A stretch of DNA of 64,000 bases, from contig CAWAGV010000002.1 of assembly GCA_963781725.1 (NCBI GenBank), positions 3,977,208 through 4,041,207 of the forward strand. The letters run 5' to 3'. This document shows, in pieces, positions 24,759-33,827 of the stretch; position 1 is the first letter of the stretch; the number at the start of each line of letters is the position of its first letter. The translations under genes and the position numbers were made by a program. This stretch comes from BOG-931 sp963781725. Lineage in GTDB: Bacteria; Pseudomonadota; Alphaproteobacteria; Rhizobiales; Xanthobacteraceae. The notes below the pieces were generated by a model. It saw nothing but the letters and a program-made list of their open reading frames with translations. It was not told where the DNA came from and did not search any database.

Positions 24759-26861
24759 TCAGTCCCGGCTGATCGGGTCGGCGGCAATGTCGACCACGAC
24801 CGCGCCTTCGCCTTCAGCCCGAACGATGATCGGGTTGAGATCAAGCGCCTTGATCTGCCCGGCGTGAGCGACAGCAAAGCGGCTGAGATTTACCAGGAGC
24901 GTGGCGAGCGCGCCGATGTCGCCGCGCGGCCGCCCGCGCGCGCCGAGCAGCAGCGGCGCGGCCTTGATGCGGCGGATCATGCCCATCGCATCGTCCTGCG
25001 ACAGCGGCGCCATTTCGAGCGCGGTGTCTTTCAGCGTCTCGACAAAGATGCCGCCAAGCCCGAACACGATGGCGGGGCCGTACAGCGGATCGTCGATGAT
25101 GCCGGCATAAGCTTCGGCGACGCCTGAGCCCATCGGCTGCATGATCGCAGCCGCATCGGCGAAGCCGGCTTTGCGGGCGTTTTCCGTCACCGCCTGATAG
25201 GCTTCGATGACCGCGGCGGCGCTGTTGCAGTTAAGACGCACGCCGCCGATATCGCTCTTGTGCAGCAATCCCGGTGCTTCGGCCTTGACGGCCACCGGAG
25301 CATTGAAACGGCGATACGCCGCCACAGCCTCGGATTCCGATCGCACCAGGGCGGCATCGATGACCGCGACACCGCTGTCGAGCAGCGCCTGACGGGCGGT
25401 CATGAAATTCCAGTCCGGCAGTGCCGGCGCCGCCTTTATGCTCTCGAGAGGATCGTTTTTCTCGACACAGATCGTGCGATAGCGGGGCAGGTGCTTCAAC
25501 GCTGCCATCGTGCTGGCGGCGCCCATCAGCAGCGGCACGCCGGCGTGATGCAGGATTTCGACGAATTCTGAGTCGAGCGGGCCGAGCGGACTGACCTGAT
25601 AGGCGACAACGGTGCCCTTGCTGGCGCGCGCGCTGCCGGCGATGGCGCTGGCGATATTGCGCATCCGGTCGTGCGGCGCCGGAATGGCGTTGACGGCGGT
25701 TGCGATGATCGGCTTGCCGTCGTCGCTCGCCACCGCGTCGAGCAGCCGTCCCATGATGCTCGGGTCGTAAAACACCGCCCCGGTCACGTCGATCGGGTTG
25801 GTGACGTCGCCGATCTCGGGCAACACGGCGCGGATGCGCTCACCGGTCGTGCTACTGAGCTGCGCAAGCTTGAGGCCGGCGGCATCGAGATGGTCTGCGG
25901 CGAGCGCAGCACCGCCGCCGCTTCCCGACACCAGCACGACGTCGCCGTTGCCCGAAGCATCGATCGGCGCGGTGGCGAACAGCGCGACGGTCTCGACAAA
26001 CTCATCATAGCTATCGGCCTGGATGATGCCGCAGCGGCGCAGGAACGCCGCCATCACGTCGGCGTTGCCGGCGAGCGCGCCGGTATGCGAGCGCGTCATG
26101 GCCTGACCGGCGCTGGAGCGGCCGATTTGCACAAAGATCATCGGCTTGCCCCTGGCGCGGGCCGCCGCCGCGACAGTTTCCAGCTGCCGCGGATTTTTCA
26201 GATCCTCGACGATCGCCGCGATGACTTTGACGTCGGGGTCGCCGGCGAAATAGTCGACATAGTCCTCGACGGTCAGCCCGGCCTGGTTGCCGCACGACAC
26301 GAAATAGGAAAAGCCGAGTTTTCGGTCGCGGATCAGCGGCCCGAAGGCGAAATTGCCGAGACTGCCGCTTTGCGACACCAGTGCGATCGGGCCGCGCGTC
26401 ATCGTTTTCGGCGCCACGCCGTTATAAGCGACCGCGCCGGTCTTGACGTTGACGATGCCGAAGCAATTCGGCCCGCAAATCGCCATGCCGTTCTGCGCCA
26501 GCGTCTTGAGCCGCGTGCCGAGCGGGCCGTTCGCCTCGTCGTCATCGAAGCCCGAGGCAAGCACGACCGCGGCGCGGATGCCGCGGGCAAAGGCCTGCTC
26601 CATCACATCGCAGGCCGGACGAGCGGGAATGGCCATGACGAGGCAGTCGATGGTATCGGGCAATTCGGCGACCGAAGGGACGCAAGGGTAGCCCAGCACT
26701 TCGGTGTAACGCGGATTGACCGCGACGACTTCGCCGTTGAACCGCGCGGCGCGCAGGTTTGCCACCACGCTGGCGCCGCGCCCGGGCTGCTGCGAGGCGC
26801 CGACGACGGCGATCGCCTTGGCGTCGAGCAGCGCGCGTATCGCCTGTTTTGAAGCTGCCAT
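24759..26861 (-). CDS. ADP-forming acyl-CoA synthetase (CoA-binding and ATP-grasp fusion)
   Basis: A 700-residue NDP-forming acyl-CoA synthetase (acetate-CoA ligase, ADP-forming, family), which makes or uses acyl-CoA with ADP/ATP. Domain order: CoA-binding Rossmann domain (AIAVVGASQQPGRGASVVAN), succinyl-CoA-synthetase-like flavodoxin domains with the phosphorylatable His in SHTGALAG, then a C-terminal ATP-grasp (PVAVKAEAPGLLHKSDIGGV). The start at MAASKQAIRAL is preferred because upstream codons show no family similarity. It forms a likely operon with the Bug-type receptor gene 41 bp upstream, so import of a carboxylate and its activation to a CoA thioester may be linked. Substrate unknown. 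Confidence 0.92.
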   Translation of the reverse strand: MAASKQAIRALLDAKAIAVVGASQQPGRGASVVANLRAARFNGEVVAVNPRYTEVLGYPCVPSVAELPDTIDCLVMAIPARPACDVMEQAFARGIRAAVVLASGFDDDEANGPLGTRLKTLAQNGMAICGPNCFGIVNVKTGAVAYNGVAPKTMTRGPIALVSQSGSLGNFAFGPLIRDRKLGFSYFVSCGNQAGLTVEDYVDYFAGDPDVKVIAAIVEDLKNPRQLETVAAAARARGKPMIFVQIGRSSAGQAMTRSHTGALAGNADVMAAFLRRCGIIQADSYDEFVETVALFATAPIDASGNGDVVLVSGSGGGAALAADHLDAAGLKLAQLSSTTGERIRAVLPEIGDVTNPIDVTGAVFYDPSIMGRLLDAVASDDGKPIIATAVNAIPAPHDRMRNIASAIAGSARASKGTVVAYQVSPLGPLDSEFVEILHHAGVPLLMGAASTMAALKHLPRYRTICVEKNDPLESIKAAPALPDWNFMTARQALLDSGVAVIDAALVRSESEAVAAYRRFNAPVAVKAEAPGLLHKSDIGGVRLNCNSAAAVIEAYQAVTENARKAGFADAAAIMQPMGSGVAEAYAGIIDDPLYGPAIVFGLGGIFVETLKDTALEMAPLSQDDAMGMIRRIKAAPLLLGARGRPRGDIGALATLLVNLSRFAVAHAGQIKALDLNPIIVRAEGEGAVVVDIAADPISRD

Positions 26862-26902
26862 TCGGCCTTGCGTCGGTGATTGAGGTGAGTGACGCCGGCC
26901 GT

Positions 26903-27877
26903 TCAGCGGGTGATGTCGACATGCGCCAGGATCGGCGCCCATTTCGCTTGTTCGCGCTGCACGAAGGCGAGCGTTTCCGCAGGCGACATCGGCGGATGAT
27001 CGCGGCCGAGCCGCTCCAGCCGTTGCACGACCGCAGGATCCTCCATGGCCTTGATCAGCGCGGCATTGACCTTCTGCACGATCGCATCGGGCGTGCCGAC
27101 CGGTGCGAGCAGGATCTGCCAGCCCTCGGACTCATAACCGGGCAATGTTTCGGCGACCGTTGGCAGGTTCGGCAACAGCGCCATCCGTTGCGGCGAGGCG
27201 ACCGCCAGCGGGATGGCGTTGCCGGCTTCGACGGCGCCGGCGATGCCGGAATAGGAATCCAGCGCCAGCGCGATGCGCTTGCCCATCATGTCGTTGAGCA
27301 CCTGCGGCGTGCCGCCGGAGTAGGGCACCATCAGGAGCTTGATGCCGGCGCGGTCCTGCAACAGTTCGCCGGTCAGATGTGTCAGCCGGCCGGGCCCGTT
27401 GGTGCCGTAGGCGAATTCGCCCGGCCGTTTTTTCGCCAGCGCAATGAATTCCGGCAGCGTTTTCACCTCAAGCCACGGCGCCGCGGTGATGAACATCGGC
27501 GCGCCGCCGAGACTGCCGACTGCGACGAAGTCGCGCGGCAACTGGATCGGCAAATTGTCGGCGATGCCGGGCAGGGTGACGAAATCGGACAGCGCTATCA
27601 TGGCGAGCGTGTAGCCGTCCGGCGCGGCGGTGGAGGCGGCATGGACCGCAATCGCGCCGCCGGCGCCGGGCTGGTTGATCAGCACCGCCTGCTGGCCGAG
27701 CGTGTGGCTCAGCCCGTCGGCGATGATGCGCATGGTGACGTCGATGGCACTGCCGGGCGCCGAATCCGAGATCAGCTTGACGGGACGGCTGGGGAAGTCG
27801 TCGGCGCGCACGGCGCCACCGGACGTAACAACCGCGAGCGCCGCGGCCGCGATCAACGGGAAAAGTGACAGTTTCAT
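26903..27877 (-). CDS. Bug/TctC-family solute-binding protein
   Basis: Third Bug-type receptor, 324 residues: signal peptide MKLSLFPLIAAAALAVVTSG cleaved near VRA, mature start DDFPSRPVKLISDSAPGSAI. The ligand-site block after LISDSAPGS differs from the usual GFxPGG of the other two, so the ligand is probably different. PDGYTLA and LPTVAETLPGYESEG are present. It lies upstream of, and probably shares a transcript with, the acyl-CoA synthetase. Confidence 0.9.
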   Translation of the reverse strand: MKLSLFPLIAAAALAVVTSGGAVRADDFPSRPVKLISDSAPGSAIDVTMRIIADGLSHTLGQQAVLINQPGAGGAIAVHAASTAAPDGYTLAMIALSDFVTLPGIADNLPIQLPRDFVAVGSLGGAPMFITAAPWLEVKTLPEFIALAKKRPGEFAYGTNGPGRLTHLTGELLQDRAGIKLLMVPYSGGTPQVLNDMMGKRIALALDSYSGIAGAVEAGNAIPLAVASPQRMALLPNLPTVAETLPGYESEGWQILLAPVGTPDAIVQKVNAALIKAMEDPAVVQRLERLGRDHPPMSPAETLAFVQREQAKWAPILAHVDITR

Positions 27878-28199
27878 GGGGGTTGAGCTTCCGTCCCTGA
27901 TTTTTGCCGAGTGTGCGGTGTAATCGCGTCTCGTCAAGCGCTCCTTGCCATTTTGCCATGACGATGGCGGCGACCGCATTGCCGCGGAAATTCGCCGGCG
28001 TGAGCCATACGACATCAACCGCTGAATGCCGGGCAGCAGCGCAACACTTGTTACGGGAATGCCCTTTCCGCGCCGGGCGTTGTGGCCAGCACGGAAGGCG
28101 GCGCCGGCCACACCTGCCGCGCCTTTTGACGTCGAACCGCTTTCAACATGACCGCGAGCCCGCCGGCGCCTGTCTGCCGGCGGCCGCGGTCATGTGACC
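27878..28199. other. Intergenic stretch without visible features
   Basis: About 320 bp between two reverse-strand genes. It must contain the promoter of the receptor/acyl-CoA synthetase operon and the end of the small glycine-rich gene; I saw no clear palindrome, terminator or gene in it. Confidence 0.5.
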
Positions 28200-28505
28200 T
28201 TATCTCGCGCTCTGGCCGGCCATCATGTTTTTGACGAGACCGGCAATCGCGGTGAGGACAGCGCCTGCAACGCCGCCGCCGACTGCTTGACCGACCATGG
28301 CGCCGATATCGACGTTTCCGGCCGTTCCCTGCAGCATTGGCAGCAGAGCCGTGAGCAGCGTTCCGCCGCCCGCGCCGCCTATCGCCCCGGCAATCGTGTT
28401 GCCAAGCGCGCCAAGGTCGACGTTCTTCATTGTCGCGCCCGCGGCATTGCCGCCGACGGCGCCTGCTATGAGCTGAATAATGAGGTTGATCAGGGTCGCT
28501 GACAT
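28200..28505 (-). CDS. Small glycine/alanine-rich hydrophobic protein
   Basis: A 101-residue protein from MSATLINLIIQLIAGAVGGN, with GAGGG six bases upstream. Two strongly hydrophobic stretches rich in small residues (IAGAIGGAGGGTLLTALLPM and VGGGVAGAVLTAIAGLVKNM) contain several GxxxG-type contacts, so helix packing in the membrane is likely. I do not recognise the family. It is divergent from the TetR gene whose operator lies between the two, so TetR could control it too. Confidence 0.7.
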   Translation of the reverse strand: MSATLINLIIQLIAGAVGGNAAGATMKNVDLGALGNTIAGAIGGAGGGTLLTALLPMLQGTAGNVDIGAMVGQAVGGGVAGAVLTAIAGLVKNMMAGQSAR

Positions 28506-28619
28506 GAAACCCTCGCTCGCCCGAGAGTGTTCGACCGGCACGCCGCCCCGGGCCTGCAAACCGCACCGGTGATCCACAGCCTATTCCTTTAATCCGATCC
28601 AGTCAGAGCCGTGATTGAC

Positions 28620-28641
28620 TATGACTGACCAGTCAGTCATA
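28620..28641. promoter_or_regulatory. TetR-type operator palindrome
   Basis: Ten-bp perfect arms tatgactgac and gtcagtcata with a 2-bp centre, a classic TetR-family operator (TGACTGAC-NN-GTCAGTCA form). It ends 9 bp before the ATG of the TetR gene and 115 bp from the start of the divergent small gene, so binding there would repress the exporter operon and its own regulator. Confidence 0.88.
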
Positions 28642-28650
28642 ATTTCGGCC

Positions 28651-29331
28651 ATGAGCACAGTCAAACGGACGGCTGCAAAAGACCCGGCGAGCCGGCGGCG
28701 GAGCGGAAATTCGCCGGCCGCGAGCGGGCCCGGACGTGCAAAAAACGCCCCGGCACGGCGGGAGGCCATTCTCGAGGCGGCGCTCGATGAGTTTTCAACG
28801 CGCGGCTTTGCAGCGGCCCGGCTTGACGACATCGCCAGCCGCGCCGGCGTCGCGAAAGGCACCATCTACCTTTACTTTAAGGACAAGGAGACGTTGCTTC
28901 AGGAGTTGATCCGCAGCGGGATCGGTCCCGTGGTCGGGACGCTCGAGGCGGCCTTCTCGGCCGACCTGCCGCTTCGCGCGATCGTCGAGCACGCCATCGA
29001 GGTCTTTCTCCGGGAGGTTTACGGCACCGACCGCAAGCGCATCATCAGACTGATCATCACCGAAGGGCCGCTGTTTCCGGAGATTGCGGATTTCTACTAC
29101 CGCGAGATGCTTTCGCGGATGCTCAAGGCGGTCAGGGCGCTGCTGTGGCGCGCCTATGAGCGCGGCGAATTGCCCGACGACACCCTGGTGCGGTTTCCAC
29201 AATTGCTGGTCGCGCCCGGCGTCGTTGCCATCGTCTGGAGCGGACTGTTCGACCGGTTCGAGCCACTGGATGTGCACGCGCTGATGCGCGCGCATCTCAA
29301 TTACCTGTTCGGCACCGGGAGGCCTGCATGA
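28651..29331 (+). CDS. TetR-family repressor of the adjacent ABC exporter
   Basis: A 226-residue TetR regulator. The start MSTVKRTAAKDP is chosen because the earlier in-frame ATG lies inside the operator. A basic, disordered 35-residue tail precedes the helix-turn-helix (REAILEAALDEFSTRGFAA, then ASRAGVAKGTIYLYFKDKET); the C-terminal part is a TetR_C_11-like ligand domain. It overlaps the next gene by 4 bp. Like E. coli CecR (YbiH), which controls ybhGFSR, it heads an HlyD-ATPase-permease operon, so it most likely senses a drug-like substrate. Confidence 0.92.
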   Translation: MSTVKRTAAKDPASRRRSGNSPAASGPGRAKNAPARREAILEAALDEFSTRGFAAARLDDIASRAGVAKGTIYLYFKDKETLLQELIRSGIGPVVGTLEAAFSADLPLRAIVEHAIEVFLREVYGTDRKRIIRLIITEGPLFPEIADFYYREMLSRMLKAVRALLWRAYERGELPDDTLVRFPQLLVAPGVVAIVWSGLFDRFEPLDVHALMRAHLNYLFGTGRPA

Positions 29332-30113
29332 CCGTCCGGCTTGCCGTCATCCTTTGCATGCTCGCGCTCGGCCTGTCCGGTTGCAACAAGCGGGACGGTG
29401 TCTATCAGGGCTGGGTCGAAGCCGATCTCATTTTCGTCGCGCCCGATGCGGTGGGGCGGGTGCAGACGCTTTCGGTACGCGAGGGTGACGCGGTCAAGAC
29501 CGGCGAACCGCTGTTCACGGTCGACGATGACCTTCAGCAAGCCGACCTTGCACAGGTGAAGGCGTCACTGCTCAACGCACAGCAGACTTACGACCGCGCC
29601 GCGCAACTCGCCAAGACCGGCGCCGGAACGCAGAAGGATCTCGACGTTGCGACCATGGTGTTGCGCGACGCGCAGGCCCGGCTCAATTCGGCGCAGACGC
29701 GTCTCACCCGCCGCCAGGTGTTCAGTCCGGTCGAAGGGATCGTGCAGGAAATCTACTATCGGCCCGGCGAAATGGTGCCGGCCGACCGGCCGGTCGTGGC
29801 CTTGCTGCCGCCCGGCAACATAAAAGTGCGCTTCTACGTGCCTGAGACGCTGCTTGCGCATCTCGCCTACGACGACACCGTCAAGGTCGGCTGCGACGGC
29901 TGTGCCGGCGAACTCACCGCGCGGGTGAAGTTCATCGCGCGAAAGTCCGAGTTCACGCCGCCGGTGATTTACAGCACGGAGGAACGCGCGAAGCTCGTTT
30001 ATCTGATCGAGGCGTGGCCGGACGATCCGGGTTCTTTCCGGGTCGGGCAGCCGGTGGACGTTTCGCTGGTGCCGAACGACAAGCAGCCGGCGCCGCCACA
30101 GGCGTCGCGATGA
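29328..30113 (+). CDS. HlyD-family periplasmic adaptor lipoprotein (YbhG-like)
   Basis: Membrane-fusion protein, 261 residues, that links the inner-membrane exporter to an outer-membrane channel. The N-terminus has a lipobox (ALGLSGCN, Cys20), so it is a lipoprotein. The lipoyl/barrel-sandwich half is seen in APDAVGRVQTLSVREGDAVK and VFSPVEGIVQEIYYRPGEMV; a short alpha-helical hairpin (about 65-125) lies between. Smaller than typical RND adaptors and similar in plan to YbhG. Four-base overlaps on both sides show tight coupling. Confidence 0.9.
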   Translation: MTVRLAVILCMLALGLSGCNKRDGVYQGWVEADLIFVAPDAVGRVQTLSVREGDAVKTGEPLFTVDDDLQQADLAQVKASLLNAQQTYDRAAQLAKTGAGTQKDLDVATMVLRDAQARLNSAQTRLTRRQVFSPVEGIVQEIYYRPGEMVPADRPVVALLPPGNIKVRFYVPETLLAHLAYDDTVKVGCDGCAGELTARVKFIARKSEFTPPVIYSTEERAKLVYLIEAWPDDPGSFRVGQPVDVSLVPNDKQPAPPQASR

Positions 30114-31063
30114 CCGGCGGCACGGCGTCAGCACCCGACGTCGTCATCGACGTGCACGGCCTGACCAAATCGTTCGGCGGCCGGACGGTGGTGCGGGACC
30201 TTTCCATGCAGGTCAAGCGCGGCACTATATTCGGCTTTCTCGGCCCGAACGGCTCGGGCAAGACGACGACGATCCGCATGTTGTGCGGCCTTCTGACTCC
30301 GGATCAGGGCAGCGGAACGTGCCTCGGCCTGGACATCCGCAAGGACGCCGCAAGGATCAAGACGCGCGTCGGCTACATGACGCAGCGCTTCAGTCTCTAC
30401 GAAGACCTGTCGGTGCGCGAGAACCTCGAATTCGTCGCCAGGATTTATGGCTTGCCGCGCCCGGCCGCCGCCGCCAAAGCCATGATCGCGCGCCTCGGAC
30501 TGGATGGCCGCGAGGAACAGGTCGCGGGGAAGCTTTCCGGCGGATGGAAACAGCGGCTGGCGCTCGGCGCCTGCACCTTGCCAAATCCGGAGCTGCTTCT
30601 GCTCGACGAGCCGACCGCGGGAGTCGATCCGAAAGCACGCCGCGATTTCTGGGGTGAGATTCATGGGCTGGCGGCCGAAGGCCTGACCGTCCTGGTTTCG
30701 ACCCATTACATGGACGAAGCCGAGCGCTGTCACGAGATCGCGTATATCGCCTATGGCGAGGTGCTGGCGCGCGGAACGGTGCACGATGTCATCGCCGGTT
30801 CGCATCTGACGACGTACACCGTCAGCGCCACCACCGGCGATCACCTGACCGGCCTGGCTGCCGAACTGCAAGAATGTCCCGGCGTCGACATGGTGGCTCC
30901 GTTCGGAACCAGCCTGCACGTTTCCGGCAGGGACCGGAGCAGGCTTGAAACCGCGATCGCGCCGTTTCGGCAGCGTGCCGGTCTCGATTGGCAGCCGGGT
31001 TCGCCGACCCTCGAAGATGTCTTCATCGACCTGATGAATTCGGCGAAGGACAACTTCCAATGA
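30110..31063 (+). CDS. ABC-2 exporter ATP-binding protein (YbhF-like)
   Basis: ATPase of 317 residues with Walker A GPNGSGKT, signature KLSGGWKQRLALG (LSGGW instead of LSGGQ, as is common in this family), Walker B LLLLDEPTAGVDPKARRDFW and His switch STHYMDEAE. E. coli YbhF has two ATPase domains in one chain; this one has a single domain. The start ATGA overlaps the adaptor stop. Confidence 0.92.
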   Translation: MTGGTASAPDVVIDVHGLTKSFGGRTVVRDLSMQVKRGTIFGFLGPNGSGKTTTIRMLCGLLTPDQGSGTCLGLDIRKDAARIKTRVGYMTQRFSLYEDLSVRENLEFVARIYGLPRPAAAAKAMIARLGLDGREEQVAGKLSGGWKQRLALGACTLPNPELLLLDEPTAGVDPKARRDFWGEIHGLAAEGLTVLVSTHYMDEAERCHEIAYIAYGEVLARGTVHDVIAGSHLTTYTVSATTGDHLTGLAAELQECPGVDMVAPFGTSLHVSGRDRSRLETAIAPFRQRAGLDWQPGSPTLEDVFIDLMNSAKDNFQ

Positions 31064-32202
31064 ATCTCCTGGCGGCGATCGGAGCGGACGGATTCTGGCG
31101 GCGCTCGGGCGCCATGCTGATCAAGGAGTTTCTGCAACTGCGGCGTGACCGCGTCACGTTCGCGACGATGATCACCATTCCGCTGCTGCAGCTTGTGTTG
31201 TTCGGCTATGCCATCAACACCACGCCGCGCAGCCTGCCGACCGCGGTGCTGTTGCAGGAATCAAGCGACGTCGGCCGGTCGATCCTGGCTGCGATCCAGA
31301 ACACCAAATTCTTTGCGGTCACGCGGGTGCTCCACAGCGATGCGGAACTGGACGAAGTGCTGGCCTCCGGCAACGTGCTGTTCGCAGTGGAAATCCCGGC
31401 AGGCTTCGAACGCGCCTTGCGGCGCGGAGACCAGCCTGCGCTTCTGGTCGCGGCCGATGCGACCGATCCGGTTGCGACCGGCACGGCGGTTTCGGCGCTA
31501 TTGCAACTCGTCGGTACCGCGCTCGCCCACGACCACGGCTTGCCCGAAACCGCACCGCCGCTTTTCGAAATCCGCACCCACCAGCGTTACAATCCGGCGG
31601 CCGTGACCGCGTACAACATCGTGCCGGGGCTGCTCGGCACCATCCTGACGCTGACCATGCTGATCTTCACGGCGCTGTCGGTGACCCGCGAAGTCGAACG
31701 CGGCACCATGGAGAGCCTGCTCGCCATGCCGATCACGCCGTTCGAAATCATGATCGGCAAGATCGCACCCTATGTGCTGGTCGGCTTCATGCAGGCAACC
31801 CTCATTGTCGGCGCCGGGCTGCTGATGTTCGGCGTGCCGATCGTTGGCAACCTGGTACTGCTGGCCGCGCTCACGACGCTGTTCATCGCGGCCAACCTGT
31901 CGTTTGGCTACACGTTTTCGACGCTGGCGCAGAACCAGCTTCAGGCCATGCAAATGTCGATGATGTTCTTTCTGCCGAACCTGCTGCTTTCCGGATTCGT
32001 GTTTCCGTTTCTCGGCATGCCGTACTGGGCGCAGGTGGTCGGCGAGTGGTTGCCGCTCACGCATTTCATCAGGATTGTGCGTTCGATCATGCTCAAGGGG
32101 TCGACGCTGGGCGATCTCCGATACGATACGCTGGCGCTCGCCGGGCTGATGGCCGTTGCCGTGGCGATTGCGGTAACGCGTTTCCGCCGCACGCTGGATT
32201 GA
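31060..32202 (+). CDS. ABC-2 family permease (YbhS/YbhR-like)
   Basis: Membrane subunit of 380 residues: one N-terminal helix (TFATMITIPLLQLVLFGYAI), a periplasmic domain of about 150 residues, then five helices at the C-terminus with the ABC2 signature LPNLLLSGFVFPFLGMPYWA. E. coli has two such genes (ybhS, ybhR); here there is one, so a homodimer is expected. Last gene of the TetR-led operon. Confidence 0.92.
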   Translation: MNLLAAIGADGFWRRSGAMLIKEFLQLRRDRVTFATMITIPLLQLVLFGYAINTTPRSLPTAVLLQESSDVGRSILAAIQNTKFFAVTRVLHSDAELDEVLASGNVLFAVEIPAGFERALRRGDQPALLVAADATDPVATGTAVSALLQLVGTALAHDHGLPETAPPLFEIRTHQRYNPAAVTAYNIVPGLLGTILTLTMLIFTALSVTREVERGTMESLLAMPITPFEIMIGKIAPYVLVGFMQATLIVGAGLLMFGVPIVGNLVLLAALTTLFIAANLSFGYTFSTLAQNQLQAMQMSMMFFLPNLLLSGFVFPFLGMPYWAQVVGEWLPLTHFIRIVRSIMLKGSTLGDLRYDTLALAGLMAVAVAIAVTRFRRTLD

Positions 32203-32251
32203 TCCGGGCGGGAGCAGCCTTCGCCGGGTTCATGACGGCACGGCAGATCTC

Positions 32252-32279
32252 CGTTGCTACGGCGGAGACCGTAGCAACG
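32252..32279 (+). terminator. Strong hairpin after the ABC exporter operon
   Basis: Eleven-bp perfect stem cgttgctacgg/ccgtagcaacg with a 6-base loop, 50 bp after the permease stop. No T run follows, so it may be a Rho-dependent stop or an mRNA-stabilising hairpin rather than a simple intrinsic terminator. Confidence 0.5.
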
Positions 32280-32431
32280 ATCCAACGAAACAAGGACACT
32301 GCAAGGCGCCCCGAAAAATCCGGGCCGGGGCAGGGCGCATTTGCCGGTATGCCGGCCGGTCAGCCCTGTGGGTTTGGGGTAGGTCGTACGGCCGCCGGGC
32401 GGTATAATGTTCTCACACCGGGATTCTGAAA

Positions 32432-33676
32432 ATGACGACTGACGTCCTGACTTCGCAAGCCGTATCCGCTCCGGAGCAATCGCGCCGGCGGCGGGCGATC
32501 GGCTTCATGAACTGGGCGCATGCGATCGATCACTTCGTGATCCTGATCTACCCGACGGTAGTGATCGAATTGCAGGTGGCCTACGGCGAATCCTATTCAG
32601 CGCTGATCGCGCTTGCCACCGCGTCGTTCATCGCCTTCGGCCTGTTCTCGCTGCCTGCCGGCTGGCTCGGCGACCGCTGGAGCCGCCGCGACATGATGTT
32701 CACGTTCTATATCGGCTGCGGGCTGTCGCTGATCGGCGCGGCCTTTGCGCCGTCGCTGCTCTGGCTCGGCATTGCGCTGTTCGCGCTCGGCATGTTTGCC
32801 GCGATCTACCATCCGGTCGGCACCGCGGTGATTTTGGAAAACGCCACGCAGCGCGGCCGGACCATGGCGTTCAACGGCGTATGCGGCAATATCGGCGTGG
32901 CGCTGGCCGCCGGCATCACCGCGGCTTTGACCGCGGCAGTCTCCTGGCGCGGCGCATTCCTGGTGCCGGGCGTGATTTGCCTCGCCACCGGCGCGATCTA
33001 CTTCTGGATGGTCCCGAACGAAACCGGCCACGCCGCCAAGCGCAGTGCGTCGGCCGACGTGACGCTGTCGCCTGTGGTCGCGGCGATGATCTTCGGCCTT
33101 TTCGTCGTGGTCGCGCTCAGCGCCGGGCTGGTTTTCAACACCATCTCGATTTCGCTGCCGAAGATCGTCGACGAACGGGTCGGCAACGGCATTTCGCTGA
33201 TGATGGTCGGTGGGCTGACCACGGCGGTGTTCCTGTGCGGGGCGGTGGCGCAGATCACGGTCGGCCGCCTGGTCGAGCGGTTTCCGCTGCACATCCTGTT
33301 TGCCATCAGCGCGGTGATGCAGTTTACCGGCGTGGTGTGGGCGGCTTATGCGTCCGGCGCCTCTTTGCTGTTTGCGCTCGCCTTCACCATGGCGGCGATC
33401 TACGGCCAGATCACCATCAACGATCTCGTCATCGCGCGCTACACCGCGGATGCGTGGCGCAGCCGGATTTATGCGGTGCGTTATTTCCTCACCTTCATGG
33501 TGTCGGGCGTCGCGGTGTCGATGATCGCGTTGCTTTACGGCCGCGGCGGCTTCAACCTTGTGCTCGGCGCGACGGCCGTGATCGCGCTCGGCTTCCTGGT
33601 CGCGGTGCTGCTGATCGCGCTGATCGCCAATGGCGTCGAGCGCGACAAGGCGCGGTCGATCCAGCCGGCGGAGTGA
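32432..33676 (+). CDS. MFS transporter
   Basis: A 414-residue major facilitator with about 12 membrane helices. The loop 2-3 motif is AGWLGDRWSRRDMM, close to the consensus GxLxDRxGRR. IYHPVGTAVILENATQRGRT in helix 4/5 resembles the fosmidomycin-resistance/YnfM-like branch, in which an HPxG motif is conserved. Substrate unknown. It stands alone, with the start 230 bp after the exporter operon. Confidence 0.9.
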   Translation: MTTDVLTSQAVSAPEQSRRRRAIGFMNWAHAIDHFVILIYPTVVIELQVAYGESYSALIALATASFIAFGLFSLPAGWLGDRWSRRDMMFTFYIGCGLSLIGAAFAPSLLWLGIALFALGMFAAIYHPVGTAVILENATQRGRTMAFNGVCGNIGVALAAGITAALTAAVSWRGAFLVPGVICLATGAIYFWMVPNETGHAAKRSASADVTLSPVVAAMIFGLFVVVALSAGLVFNTISISLPKIVDERVGNGISLMMVGGLTTAVFLCGAVAQITVGRLVERFPLHILFAISAVMQFTGVVWAAYASGASLLFALAFTMAAIYGQITINDLVIARYTADAWRSRIYAVRYFLTFMVSGVAVSMIALLYGRGGFNLVLGATAVIALGFLVAVLLIALIANGVERDKARSIQPAE

Positions 33677-33717
33677 TAAGTTTCCCGGACGCGGTGCGGC
33701 GTGGACCGCAGCGTAAC

Positions 33718-33783
33718 GGTGCGCCGCTGATCCGGGATCACCTCTACTCAGAATTTGCAACGATCCCGGATCAGCGGCGCACC
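33718..33783. repeat. REP-like palindrome with perfect 22-bp arms
   Basis: Arms at 33718-33739 and 33762-33783 are exact complements (ggtgcgccgctgatccggga... ) around a 22-bp loop. Outer pieces tttcccgg and ccgggaaa (about 33681-33688 and 33814-33821) extend the symmetry. It lies between the convergent MFS and HdeD genes and could act as a bidirectional transcription stop. Confidence 0.85.
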
Positions 33784-33827
33784 ACTGCGCTTCGCTTCGT
33801 GATGCGCTACGCCCGGGAAACCGGAGG

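Noticed and set aside
28615..28650. Earlier TTG/ATG starts for the TetR gene
   Set aside because: They lie inside the operator palindrome and would add residues not seen in the family.
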